DNA of 64,000 nt from Streptomyces sp. NBC_00659. Lineage in GTDB: Bacteria > Actinomycetota > Actinomycetes > Streptomycetales > Streptomycetaceae. Each line of letters opens with the position of its first letter. Within the stretch, counting starts at the first letter, position 1. The position numbers were made by a program, and so were the translations under genes. Shown one piece after another: positions 51,450 through 62,211 of this stretch. A model generated the notes under the pieces. The model worked only from the letters and a program-made list of their open reading frames with translations. It did no database searches and had not been told where the DNA came from. The stretch spans positions 4,154,001-4,218,000 of the forward strand of contig NZ_CP109031.1 in NCBI RefSeq assembly GCF_036226925.1. Direction: 5' to 3'.

Positions 51450-52898
51450 GTGAGCTCCAGTCGCCCGGCAGCCGTCGTTGTACTCGCAGCGGGTGAGGGC
51501 ACCCGTATGAAATCGGCCACACCCAAGGTTCTGCACGACATCTGCGGACGCTCCCTCGTCGGTCATGTGCTGGCCGCCGCAAGCGAGTTGGCCCCCGAGA
51601 GCCTGATCGTCGTCGTCGGGCACGCACGCGAGAAGGTCGTCGGGCACCTCGCGGAGATCGACCCGGACGTACGCACCGCGGTGCAGGCCGAGCAGAACGG
51701 CACCGGGCACGCGGTACGGATGGCGCTCGAAGAGCTCGGCGGGGACGTGGACGGCACCGTCGTCGTGGTCTGCGGCGACACCCCCCTGCTCACCGGCGAG
51801 ACCCTGCTCACACTGGCCTCGGCCCACAGCGCCGACGGCAACGCCGTCACCGTGCTCACCGCCGAGGTCCCCGACGCCACCGGCTACGGCCGCATCGTGC
51901 GGGACGGCGCCGGCGGCGCGGTCACCGCGATCGTCGAGCACAAGGACGCGAGCGACTCGCAGCGCGCGATCCGCGAGATCAACTCGGGTGTCTTCGCCTT
52001 CGACGGCCGCCTGCTCGCCGACGCGCTCGGCAAGGTGCGGACGGACAACAGCCAGGGCGAGGAGTATCTGACCGACGTCCTCGGGATCCTGCGCGAGGCC
52101 GGGCACCGGGTGGGCGCGGCCGTCGCCGCCGACCACCGCGAGATCGCCGGCATCAACAACCGCGTCCAGCTCGCCGAGGCCCGCCGCATCCTGAACGACC
52201 GGCTGCTCACGCGGGCCATGCTGGCCGGCGTCAGCGTCCTCGACCCCGCGACGACCTGGGTCGACGTCACGGTCACCTTCGAGCAGGACGCGATCGTGCA
52301 CCCCGGGACGCAGCTCCAGGGCGCCACGCATCTCGCCGAGGGTGCCGAGGTCGGGCCCAACTGCCGCCTGAAGGACACCCGGGTGGGCGCAGGCGCCCGC
52401 GTCGACAACACCGTGGCCGACACCGCCGAGGTGGGTCCGCAGGCCAAGGTCGGCCCGTTCGCCTACCTGCGTCCCGGCACGCGGATCGGCCTGAAGGCCA
52501 AGGTCGGTACGTACGTCGAGACGAAGAACGCCACGATCGGCGAGGGGACGAAGATCCCGCACCTGTCGTACGTGGGGGACGCGACGATCGGCGAGTACTC
52601 GAACATCGGTGCCGCGAGCGTGTTCGTGAACTACGACGGGCAGGACAAGCACCACACCACGATCGGCTCGCACTGCCGCACGGGTTCGGACAACATGTTT
52701 GTGGCTCCTGTCACGATCGGGGACGGCGCGTACACCGCGGCGGGCTCCGTCATCACCAAGGACGTGCCGCCCGGTTCGCTGGCCGTGGCCCGTGGCCAGC
52801 AGCGCAATATCGAGGGCTGGGTGGCTCGCAAGCGTCCCGGAAGCGCCGCGGCGAAGGCCGCGGAGACCGCCTCCCGGGAACCGGAAGGCGAAGGCTGA
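51450..52898 (+). CDS. glmU: Bifunctional GlmU (UDP-GlcNAc pyrophosphorylase / GlcN-1-P acetyltransferase)
   Basis: A 482-residue enzyme making UDP-N-acetylglucosamine for peptidoglycan. The N-terminal nucleotidyltransferase has LAAGEGTRMKSATPKVLHD and the C-terminal acetyltransferase is a left-handed beta-helix of hexapeptide repeats (VGAGARVDNTVADTAEVGPQAKVG, TIGEGTKIPHLSYVGDATIGE) with NYDGQDKHHT as the catalytic loop. GTG 51450 is preferred over an in-frame ATG 42 bp upstream because AAGGG lies 7 nt before it and the conserved N-terminus begins there. It is followed by prs. Confidence 0.97.
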   Translation: MSSSRPAAVVVLAAGEGTRMKSATPKVLHDICGRSLVGHVLAAASELAPESLIVVVGHAREKVVGHLAEIDPDVRTAVQAEQNGTGHAVRMALEELGGDVDGTVVVVCGDTPLLTGETLLTLASAHSADGNAVTVLTAEVPDATGYGRIVRDGAGGAVTAIVEHKDASDSQRAIREINSGVFAFDGRLLADALGKVRTDNSQGEEYLTDVLGILREAGHRVGAAVAADHREIAGINNRVQLAEARRILNDRLLTRAMLAGVSVLDPATTWVDVTVTFEQDAIVHPGTQLQGATHLAEGAEVGPNCRLKDTRVGAGARVDNTVADTAEVGPQAKVGPFAYLRPGTRIGLKAKVGTYVETKNATIGEGTKIPHLSYVGDATIGEYSNIGAASVFVNYDGQDKHHTTIGSHCRTGSDNMFVAPVTIGDGAYTAAGSVITKDVPPGSLAVARGQQRNIEGWVARKRPGSAAAKAAETASREPEGEG

Positions 52899-52954
52899 CC
52901 GGAAAACGGCACGTCCGGGACGGCGTACCGTGATAAGTGCACACCCGCACCCCC

Positions 52955-53023
52955 GCTGAGAAGCCCTCTCGCAACCCAGCTGAGAAGGCCTCTCACGCCC
53001 ACTGAGATGACCTCTGAGGAGAC
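52955..53023 (+). repeat. Three imperfect repeats in the prs leader
   Basis: CTGAGAAG(C/G)CCTCTC-type units occur three times at 22-25 bp spacing just before the prs ribosome site. Each copy can form a small GAGA/TCTC hairpin; the third runs into the ribosome-binding sequence GGAGA. Confidence 0.75.
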
Positions 53024-53029
53024 AGTGCT

Positions 53030-54007
53030 GTGACCGGGATCAAGACGACGACCGGCGAGAAGAAGATGATGTTCTTCTCCGGCCGCGCCCACCCCGAGCT
53101 TGCCCAGGAGGTCGCCCACAAGCTGGGTGTCGGGGTCGTCCCGACCAAGGCCTTCGACTTCGCGAACGGCGAGATCTACATCCGCTACCAGGAGTCCGCG
53201 CGCGGCGCCGACTGCTTCCTGATGCAGAGCCACACGGCCCCCATCAACAAGTGGATCATGGAACAGCTGATCATGATCGACGCTCTCAAGCGGGCCTCCG
53301 CCCGGAGCATCACCGTGATCGTGCCCTTCTACGGTTACGCCCGTCAGGACAAGAAGCACCGTGGACGTGAACCGATCTCGGCGCGTCTGGTCGCGGACCT
53401 GATGGCGACGGCCGGTGCGGACCGCATCCTCACGGTCGATCTGCACACGGACCAGATCCAGGGCTTCTTCGACGGCCCGGTGGACCACCTGTTCGCGCTG
53501 CCGATCCTCGCCGACTACGTGGGCGCCAAGGTCGACAGGTCCAAGCTCACCGTCGTCTCGCCGGACGCCGGCCGGGTGCGCGTGGCCGACCGCTGGTGCG
53601 ACCGTCTCGACGCTCCGCTGGCCATCGTGCACAAGCGCCGCGACAAGGACGTCGCCAACCAGGTCACCGTCCACGAGGTGGTCGGTGACGTGAAGGGCCG
53701 CGTCTGCGTCCTCGTCGACGACATGATCGACACCGGTGGCACCATCTGCGCCGCCGCCGACGCGCTGTTCGCGCACGGCGCGGAGGACGTCATCGTGACG
53801 GCCACGCACGGTGTTCTCTCCGGCCCGGCGGCCGACCGTCTGAAGAACTCCAAGGTCAGCGAGTTCATCTTCACGGACACCCTGCCGACCCCGGGCGAGC
53901 TGGAGCTCGACAAGATCACGGTGCTCTCGATCGCGCCGACCATCGCGGACGCGGTGCGTGAGGTCTTCCAGGACGGCTCGGTGACGAGCCTGTTCGAGGA
54001 GCATTAG
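53030..54007 (+). CDS. prs: Ribose-phosphate pyrophosphokinase
   Basis: A 325-residue cytoplasmic enzyme forming PRPP from ribose 5-phosphate and ATP for purine, pyrimidine, His and Trp synthesis. Key segments: FANGEIYIRYQESARGADCF, the metal/ATP site YGYARQDKKHRGREPISA, LTVDLHTDQIQGFFDGPVDH, and the PRPP loop VCVLVDDMIDTGGT. GTG start with GGAGA 8 nt upstream. Coding order glmU-prs is conserved in actinobacteria, but the leader repeats suggest separate control. Confidence 0.97.
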   Translation: MTGIKTTTGEKKMMFFSGRAHPELAQEVAHKLGVGVVPTKAFDFANGEIYIRYQESARGADCFLMQSHTAPINKWIMEQLIMIDALKRASARSITVIVPFYGYARQDKKHRGREPISARLVADLMATAGADRILTVDLHTDQIQGFFDGPVDHLFALPILADYVGAKVDRSKLTVVSPDAGRVRVADRWCDRLDAPLAIVHKRRDKDVANQVTVHEVVGDVKGRVCVLVDDMIDTGGTICAAADALFAHGAEDVIVTATHGVLSGPAADRLKNSKVSEFIFTDTLPTPGELELDKITVLSIAPTIADAVREVFQDGSVTSLFEEH

Positions 54008-54090
54008 GCCCCTCGCCCGTCGGTCGCCTAGATCGATTTCTTGTACGGCCTCCCCGCCCCGTAAGCTGTCACAGTTGCTCGGCGAGGGAG

Positions 54091-54110
54091 GCCGCACTTT
54101 TGTGTGCGGC
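54091..54110 (+). promoter_or_regulatory. Hairpin in the rplY leader
   Basis: GCCGCAC-tttt-GTGTGCGGC about 80 nt before the rplY start. Upstream, TTCTTG (about 54040) and TAAGCT (about 54063) at 17-18 bp spacing could be the promoter. The roughly 120-nt leader with a stable hairpin could be a ribosomal-protein autoregulation element, or simply a transcript structure. Confidence 0.4.
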
Positions 54111-54191
54111 GGTCCGTTATCGACGCGCTCTTCGTAGCAGGCCGATGTTTGGCCGGGTGACCACTTTCCCCACGTTCTACGAGGAGTGAAC

Positions 54192-54782
54192 ATGTCCGAG
54201 GTCAAGCTCGCCGCCGAGACCCGCACCGAGTTCGGCAAGGGCGCCGCCCGCCGCATCCGCCGCGAGGCCAAGGTCCCCGCCGTCGTCTATGGTCACGGCA
54301 CCGAGCCGCTCCACATCACGCTCCCGGGCCACGAGCTGCAGCTCGCCCTGCGTACCGCGAACGTCCTGCTCACCCTGGAGCTCGAGGGCAAGACCCAGCT
54401 GGCGATCCCGAAGGCCGTCCAGCGTGACGCCATCAAGGGCAGCCTCGACCACGTCGACCTGCTCCTCGTGAAGAGCGGCGAGAAGGTCACCGTCGAGGTC
54501 TTCGTGCACACCGAGGGCGAGCTGGCCCCGGGCAGCTTCCTCGTCGAGAACGTGCTGAACACCCTGACGGTCGAGGCCGAGGCCACCCACATCCCGGAGT
54601 CGGTCACCGTCTCCATCGCGGGCCTGGAGGCCGGTGCCTCCATCCACGCCAAGGACATCAAGCTCCCCAAGGGCACCACGCTGGCGATCGACGAGGACGC
54701 GGTCGTCATCCAGGTCCTGTCGGCGCAGGCCGAGGAGCCGGCCGCCGAGGGCGAGTCCGGCGACGCGGCCGCCGAGGCCTGA
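54192..54782 (+). CDS. rplY: Ribosomal protein bL25, CTC/TL5 form
   Basis: A 196-residue 5S-rRNA-binding protein of the long, two-domain (CTC) type. The L25 domain (about 1-95) begins [31 protein letters not shown]; the TL5 C-terminal domain follows ([32 protein letters not shown]). The acidic/Ala tail ([16 protein letters not shown]) is typical for actinobacteria. The ATG at 54192 is used because GAGGAG lies 5 nt before it; GTG at 54186 is too close. A terminator follows. Confidence 0.96.
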   Translation: MSEVKLAAETRTEFGKGAARRIRREAKVPAVVYGHGTEPLHITLPGHELQLALRTANVLLTLELEGKTQLAIPKAVQRDAIKGSLDHVDLLLVKSGEKVTVEVFVHTEGELAPGSFLVENVLNTLTVEAEATHIPESVTVSIAGLEAGASIHAKDIKLPKGTTLAIDEDAVVIQVLSAQAEEPAAEGESGDAAAEA

Positions 54783-54808
54783 TCCCCCCGGAAATCTTCA
54801 TCCGTGTC

Positions 54809-54837
54809 AGCCGCCGCTCCTGTCGGGAGCGGCGGCT
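54809..54837 (+). terminator. Intrinsic terminator after rplY
   Basis: AGCCGCCGCTCC-tgtcg-GGAGCGGCGGCT, a 12-bp perfect stem 27 bp past the stop and just before pth. Confidence 0.8.
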
Positions 54838-54870
54838 GCCGCGTATCACGGACACATGGGAGACACGGAC

Positions 54871-55467
54871 GTGACGACCGACGCCAACGCGCCCTGGCTG
54901 ATCGTGGGCCTCGGCAATCCGGGCCCCGAGTACGCCATGAACCGGCACAACGTGGGCTTCATGGTGGCCGATCTGCTGGCCGATCGGATCGGCGGGAAGT
55001 TCAAGCGGGCGGGCAAGGCGCAGGCCCAGGTGATCGAGGGGCGGATCGGGCCGCCCGGTCCGGCGAACCGCCGGGTGATCCTGGCCAAGCCGATGTCGTA
55101 CATGAACCTGTCGGGCGGCCCGGTGACCGCGCTGCGGGACTTCTACAAGGTGCCGACGGCGAACATCGTGGCCGTCCACGACGAGCTCGACATCGACCAC
55201 GGCGTGCTGCGGCTGAAGCTGGGCGGCGGCGACAACGGCCACAACGGCCTCAAGTCCATGACGAAGGCGATGGGCTCGGACTACCACCGGGTGCGGTTCG
55301 GCATCGGGCGCCCTCCGGGCCGTATGCAGGTCGCGGACTTCGTCCTCAAGGACTTCTCCTCGGCCGAGCGCAAGGAGATGGACTACTTCGTGGACCGGGC
55401 GGCGGACGCGGTGGAGTGTCTGGTGATCGAGGGCCTGGAGCGGGCCCAGGGCACCTACAACTCCTGA
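54871..55467 (+). CDS. pth: Peptidyl-tRNA hydrolase
   Basis: A 198-residue cytoplasmic esterase that frees tRNA from prematurely released peptidyl-t[23 protein letters not shown] near the N-terminus carries the catalytic His. [40 protein letters not shown] and the final RAQGTYNS are normal. GTG at 54871 follows GGGAG at 7-8 nt. An ATG 15 bp upstream lacks a ribosome site and adds only five residues. Confidence 0.95.
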   Translation: MTTDANAPWLIVGLGNPGPEYAMNRHNVGFMVADLLADRIGGKFKRAGKAQAQVIEGRIGPPGPANRRVILAKPMSYMNLSGGPVTALRDFYKVPTANIVAVHDELDIDHGVLRLKLGGGDNGHNGLKSMTKAMGSDYHRVRFGIGRPPGRMQVADFVLKDFSSAERKEMDYFVDRAADAVECLVIEGLERAQGTYNS

Positions 55468-55626
55468 GAAACCGCCCGTACGGCTCCTGAAGGACGGCCC
55501 CGGAGGCCCCGGGAACCGCGGGACAGCCGCGCGGCCCGGGCCGGGTGGTCGACGTACGCGCACAACTGCCGACTTGTCCCCTGCCGGGGTTGACCGAGCG
55601 CGCCGCCATGGCCAATGATCCCCGCC

Positions 55627-56112
55627 ATGCGTGCCGTCACCTCACGTCAGAGCGCGTACACGGCGCTGCGTCTCGGACAGCTCACGGCGATGGGCGTGGT
55701 CACCGGGCTCATCCTGATCGCGGGCGTCTGGGCCTCCTGGAGCACCGCGCAGCACGTGATGCTGAGCAAGGGCCGGGAGCAGGGCACGATCGCCGTGCGG
55801 TCGTGCTCGGGGGACGTCTGCACGGGGTCGTACACGCCGGTGTCGCCCGGTTCACGGGCGCGGTCCCATGTCGTCATCGACCAGTCGGTGGCCGTGGAGA
55901 AGGGCCGGACCTACACGGTCACGGTGAAGCCCGGCAGCGACGAGGTCGTCCGCAGCGGGCCGGCCGGGCTGCTCTACGCCTGGATCCCGCTCGCGGGGGC
56001 CCTGCTGCTCGCCTCGGTGGTGGTCGCGGGCGGTCTGCGGCTGACCCGCCTGGCCTGGGTGATGGCGGGCACGGCGATCGCCCTGCTGACGGCCACGTTC
56101 CTGGTCGTGTAG
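55627..56112 (+). CDS. Small membrane protein of unknown function
   Basis: A 161-residue protein with one N-terminal helix (TAMGVVTGLILIAGVWASW, about 20-38), an outer loop of ~70 residues with two Cys (SCSGDVCTGSY), and two C-terminal helices (LLYAWIPLAGALLLASVVVAGG and WVMAGTAIALLTATFLVV). The pattern of a Cys-pair loop followed by a paired helix hairpin is common in uncharacterised Streptomyces membrane proteins. TTGACC (55590-55595), 17 bp, CAATGA (55613-55618) lie just before it, which favours a leaderless start at ATG 55627 over the ATG at 55615. Two terminators follow. Confidence 0.72.
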   Translation: MRAVTSRQSAYTALRLGQLTAMGVVTGLILIAGVWASWSTAQHVMLSKGREQGTIAVRSCSGDVCTGSYTPVSPGSRARSHVVIDQSVAVEKGRTYTVTVKPGSDEVVRSGPAGLLYAWIPLAGALLLASVVVAGGLRLTRLAWVMAGTAIALLTATFLVV

Positions 56113-56133
56113 CCCCCGCGGATGCGCGGGGGC
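56112..56133 (+). terminator. Terminator after the small membrane protein
   Basis: GCCCCCGCG-gatg-CGCGGGGGC, directly at the stop codon. Confidence 0.75.
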
Positions 56134-56200
56134 ACACACACGCAGGCATTTGGGGCAGGCGGCCGCACGGACAGATGAAGGCGACATCCGCCGGACACAT

Positions 56201-56248
56201 GAAGGCGCCCTCCGCGCTCGTACGGGTACGAGCGCGGAGGGCGCCTTC
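56201..56248 (-). terminator. Strong terminator of ppc
   Basis: A 23-bp perfect stem (beginning GAAGGCGCCCTCCGCGCTCG) with a minimal loop around GTACGGGTAC, 53 bp past the ppc stop. Confidence 0.88.
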
Positions 56249-56300
56249 GCGTCGGCCCCGCCGGCGTCCGGGGTGTCACCGGCCCGGCGGGTCCGTTCGC

Positions 56301-59033
<2,733 letters not shown>

Positions 59034-59383
59034 AGGTGCGGCTCCTTGCAGTGGTGAAGCTCGTCTGAAGAGTGGGGAATCTCGTTCGAAGCTCGTCTGG
59101 GAGGGAACCCGGGTGACGACCGCGCGCGGCGGGTGCCGCTTAAGGAGGTGGCATCCGGGAAGAAATCAGAACGGACCGCGCTGTCCGACCGATACCAAGG
59201 ATAGGTGTCCCCTCGGACGCGCAGGCTCACGGGCTCTTGCCGCCGGGCCACGCGCTGACATACTTACGATGCCGTAGGTTACGGACCCGTAGGTATTCCC
59301 GTCGGACAACGGGAGGACGCTGGGTTCGCACCCGGACACCCTTCCCCGCCGTGCCTCACCCTCGAACCCCACAGGGGACGCCC
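59034..59383. other. Divergent ppc / desaturase regulatory region
   Basis: No gene. The desaturase side holds the CCGTAGGT palindrome cluster (59262-59294). The ppc side has no clear -10/-35 at good spacing that I could identify. Confidence 0.5.
59262..59294. promoter_or_regulatory. Candidate operator for the desaturase-linked TetR regulator
   Basis: CTTACG (59262-59267), the perfect palindrome CCGTA-ggt-TACGG (59271-59283) and a further CCGTAGGTA (59286-59294) lie 90-120 bp before the desaturase start. The TetR gene coupled to the desaturase is the obvious candidate to bind here. Confidence 0.55.
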
Positions 59384-60397
59384 ATGACCACGAGTTCCGA
59401 TGTGATCGACGACGCCCCGCGGGCGGACAACGACGACACCTCGCTCCCCGCCGCGACCCTCGGCGGCGAGAAAAAGGGGTCACTCGAACAGATCACCCTT
59501 CTCCTCTTCATCGCTGCTCCGTTCATCGCGCTGCTCGCCGCGGTGCCGCTGGCCTGGGGATGGGGGCTGAGCTGGCTGGATGCCGGCCTGCTCGTCTTCT
59601 TCTACTACCTGGGCTGCCACGGCGTCACGATCGGTTACCACCGCTATTTCACCCATGGATCCTTCAAGGCGAAGCAGCCCCTGCGGATCGCGATCGCGAT
59701 CGCCGGATCGATGGCGGTCGAGGGCCCTCTCGTGCGCTGGGTCGCCGACCACCGCAAGCACCACAAGTTCTCCGACGCCGAGGGTGACCCGCATTCGCCG
59801 TGGCGCTACGGGGAGACGGTCCCGGCGCTGATGAAGGGCCTGTGGTGGGCACACATCGGATGGATGTTCGACGAGGAGCGGACCTCGCAGGAGAAGTACG
59901 CGCCGGATCTGGTCAAGGACCCGGTGATCCGGGCGATCTCGCGTCAGTTCCTCCTCTGGACGCTGCTGTCGCTGGCTCTGCCGGCCCTCATCGGCGGTCT
60001 GGCGACGATGTCCTGGTGGGGCGCGTTCACCGGGTTCTTCTGGGGCTCCCTCGTCCGGGTGGCGCTGCTGCACCACGTCACCTGGTCGATCAACTCGATC
60101 TGTCACGCGGTCGGCAAGCGCCCGTTCAAGTCGCGTGACCGTTCGGGCAACGTGTGGTGGCTGGCGGTGCTCTCGTGCGGCGAGTCCTGGCACAACCTCC
60201 ACCACTCGGACCCGACGTCCGCCCGGCACGGCGTGGACCGCGGCCAGCTCGACTCGTCGGCGCGGATCATCCGCTGGTGCGAGCAGCTGGGATGGGCCTA
60301 TGACGTGCGCTGGCCGTCACGCTCGCGTATCGATTCCCGCCGCAGCGACGACGGGAACAGCTCCCGACGCAAGACGGAAACCGCTGAAGCGGCATGA
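59384..60397 (+). CDS. Acyl-CoA / fatty acid delta-9-type desaturase
   Basis: A 337-residue membrane-bound di-iron desaturase. The three His boxes are HRYFTH, HRKHH and HNLHH, in the order and spacing of stearoyl-CoA (delta-9) desaturases. Two pairs of hydrophobic helices flank them (LLLFIAAPFIALLAAVPLAW and WLDAGLLVFFYYLGCHGVTIG; FLLWTLLSLALPALIGG and GAFTGFFWGSLVRVALLHH). It introduces a cis double bond into acyl chains to adjust membrane fluidity. GGGGA lies 6 nt before the ATG. Its stop overlaps the ATG of the TetR gene, and an operator cluster lies upstream. Confidence 0.93.
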   Translation: MTTSSDVIDDAPRADNDDTSLPAATLGGEKKGSLEQITLLLFIAAPFIALLAAVPLAWGWGLSWLDAGLLVFFYYLGCHGVTIGYHRYFTHGSFKAKQPLRIAIAIAGSMAVEGPLVRWVADHRKHHKFSDAEGDPHSPWRYGETVPALMKGLWWAHIGWMFDEERTSQEKYAPDLVKDPVIRAISRQFLLWTLLSLALPALIGGLATMSWWGAFTGFFWGSLVRVALLHHVTWSINSICHAVGKRPFKSRDRSGNVWWLAVLSCGESWHNLHHSDPTSARHGVDRGQLDSSARIIRWCEQLGWAYDVRWPSRSRIDSRRSDDGNSSRRKTETAEAA

Positions 60398-61074
60398 TTG
60401 ACGGCGTGGCGACCGACTCCAGCAGCACCCCGAGCAGCAACGACAAGCCGCGGCGCGCGCGTCGCACTCGCATGACCGGCGCCGAGCGCCGTCAGCAGCT
60501 GCTGGAGATCGGCCGCACCCTGTTCGCGGCCAAGGGCTTCGAGGGCACGTCGGTGGAGGAGATCGCGGCCAAGGCCGGTGTCTCCAAGCCGGTGGTCTAC
60601 GAGCACTTCGGCGGCAAGGAGGGCCTGTACGCGGTGGTCGTGGACCGTGAGATGCGGCGGCTGCTGGACATGGTGACCGGTTCGCTGACGGCGGGCCATC
60701 CGCGCGAGCTGTGCGAGCAGGCGGCGTTCGCCCTTCTGGACTACATCGAGGAGTACACGGACGGTTTCCGCATCCTGGTCCGCGACTCCCCCATCCCGCA
60801 GTCGACGGGTTCGTTCGCGTCGTTGATCTCGGACATCGCCACCCAGGTGGAGGACATCCTGGGCCGTGAGTTCAAGAGCCGCGGCTTCGACTCGAAGCTG
60901 GCGCCGCTGTACGCCCAGGCCCTGGTCGGCATGGTCGCGCTGACGGGCCAGTGGTGGCTGGACGTCCGCAAGCCCCGCAAGGCCGAGGTGGCCGCGCATC
61001 TGGTGAATCTGGCGTGGCACGGTCTGGACGGTCTGGAGCCGAAGCCCCGCCTCATAGGGCATCGCAAGGCCTAG
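60394..61074 (+). CDS. TetR-family regulator coupled to the desaturase
   Basis: A 226-residue regulator. The N-terminal 25 residues are basic and unconserved. The helix-turn-helix is at about 35-80 (LLEIGRTLFAAKGFEGTSVEEIAAKAGVSKPVVYEHFGGKEGL). The ligand domain is of the type found in fatty-acid-responsive actinobacterial regulators (GSFASLISDIATQVEDILG). The ATG overlaps the desaturase stop, so the two are made together; negative feedback on the desaturase promoter is the likely role. GTG at 60406 is an alternative start. A 20-bp terminator follows. Confidence 0.9.
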   Translation: MIDGVATDSSSTPSSNDKPRRARRTRMTGAERRQQLLEIGRTLFAAKGFEGTSVEEIAAKAGVSKPVVYEHFGGKEGLYAVVVDREMRRLLDMVTGSLTAGHPRELCEQAAFALLDYIEEYTDGFRILVRDSPIPQSTGSFASLISDIATQVEDILGREFKSRGFDSKLAPLYAQALVGMVALTGQWWLDVRKPRKAEVAAHLVNLAWHGLDGLEPKPRLIGHRKA

Positions 61075-61084
61075 AGAACGTGCG

Positions 61085-61125
61085 ACGAAAGCCCCCGGGG
61101 AGCTGAGCTCCCCGGGGGCTTTCGT
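61085..61125. terminator. Bidirectional terminator between TetR and the tam operon
   Basis: ACGAAAGCCCCCGGGGAGCT and its exact complement around one central base, with T-rich/A-rich ends (GGGGGCTTTCGT) suited to termination on both strands. Confidence 0.88.
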
Positions 61126-61226
61126 CACGTTCGGGCCGGCGGCTCCAGGAATTCGAGGCGGTTGCCGACGGGATCCTCGGAGCCCGGCGGGGCGGCGAGC
61201 CGGACATGGTCGAGCGCGGTGAGCAT
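61125..61226 (-). pseudogene. Collapsed VOC/glyoxalase-family remnant
   Basis: A 33-codon frame that starts LTALDHVRLAAPPGSED and goes straight on to PVGNRLEFLEP. In intact VOC-family proteins the first segment is the first strand and the second is the very end, with about 80-90 residues between them. The middle is missing without loss of frame, and the junction lies at a 'SED' present in both parts, consistent with a deletion between short direct repeats. The ATG overlaps the TGA of tam (TGATG), showing the original coupling. The product is too short to fold as the family does. Confidence 0.7.
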
Positions 61227-62038
61227 CAGGCCTCCTTCCGGGCCACGGCGAAGAGGCGGCGAAACGGCAGGACCGTCCCGTAGGGCCGGGCGGGGTAGGC
61301 CTCGCGCAGCAGGTCCCGGTAGGCGGCGAGGAAGCCGTCCGTGGCCTCGGGGTCGTCCGCGAGGGCGGTCAGCACGGGCCGCAGCGCGGTCCCCTTCGCC
61401 CAGTCGAGCACGGGGTCCGGTCCGCTCAGCAGTTGCATGTACGTGGTCTCCCAGACGTCCGCGCGGCAGCCGGCCCTCTCCAGGAGGTCCAGGTAGACGA
61501 GCGGGTCGGGGACCGAGTCCGCGGGGCGCGGGGAGTCGCCGAGCAGGCCTTTCCAGCGCGGGGAGGAGGCGAGCTCGCGCAGGAGGACGTGCAGCGGTGC
61601 GTCGGTGTTGTGGGGGACCTGGAAGGCGAAGGTGCCGCCGGGCGCGAGCGCGTCGAGCCAGCCGGGGAGCGACTCCAGGTGTCCCGGCACCCACTGGAGC
61701 GCGGCGTTCGAGGTGATCAGGTCGTACGTCCCGGTCGGCGTCCAGGCGGTGAGGTCGGCATGGGCGAAGTCGAGCCGCCCGCCGCCGGCCGTGGGGCCCG
61801 CGTACTCCTCGGACCGGGCCAGCATGTCTGCGGAGTTGTCGTAGCCGGTGATGCGGGCGGTGGGCCAGCGGGCGGCAAGCTGGACGGTGACGTTGCCGGG
61901 GCCGCAGCCGAGGTCGGCGATGCGGGCGGGATCGCCCGGAAGCTCGGGGACCTGGGCGAGCAGATCGGCGAAGGGGCGGGCCCGGTGCCGGGAGTGGCGC
62001 AGGTACTGGCCCGGGTCCCAGGTGGGGGTGGCAGCCAT
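61226..62038 (-). CDS. tam: Trans-aconitate 2-methyltransferase-like protein
   Basis: A 270-residue SAM-dependent methyltransferase. Motif I IADLGCGPGNVTVQLAARWP is near residue 42, YDNSADMLARSEEY follows as the acidic SAM-binding turn, and DLITSNAALQWVPGHLESLPGW with QVPHNTDAPLHVLLRELA are typical of Tam, which methylates trans-aconitate to relieve inhibition of aconitase. GAGGAGG lies 6 nt before ATG 62038. It is divergent from the MarR gene and is followed, with overlapping codons, by the VOC remnant. Confidence 0.88.
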   Translation of the reverse strand: MAATPTWDPGQYLRHSRHRARPFADLLAQVPELPGDPARIADLGCGPGNVTVQLAARWPTARITGYDNSADMLARSEEYAGPTAGGGRLDFAHADLTAWTPTGTYDLITSNAALQWVPGHLESLPGWLDALAPGGTFAFQVPHNTDAPLHVLLRELASSPRWKGLLGDSPRPADSVPDPLVYLDLLERAGCRADVWETTYMQLLSGPDPVLDWAKGTALRPVLTALADDPEATDGFLAAYRDLLREAYPARPYGTVLPFRRLFAVARKEA

Positions 62039-62132
62039 GGGTGGCCTCCTCGAAGTCGCCGCGGAGGTCGCGGACCGCTGAAGGGGCGGCGGTGACCGGA
62101 CCGTTCGGATCTCCAGCCTCACAGGAAAACTA

Positions 62133-62182
62133 TCTCGACGTCAAGAGACTTGCGATCGAGAAACTCCACATCAAGAGACTTC
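62133..62182. promoter_or_regulatory. Candidate MarR operator between tam and the MarR gene
   Basis: TCTCGACGTCAAGA (62133-62146) is a near-palindrome centred on GACGTC. The 11-mer TCAAGAGACTT occurs at 62141-62151 and again at 62172-62182, the second copy covering the -35 position of the MarR promoter. Confidence 0.5.
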
Positions 62183-62211
62183 ATGTCGACACAACCACTA
62201 CACTGATCGTC

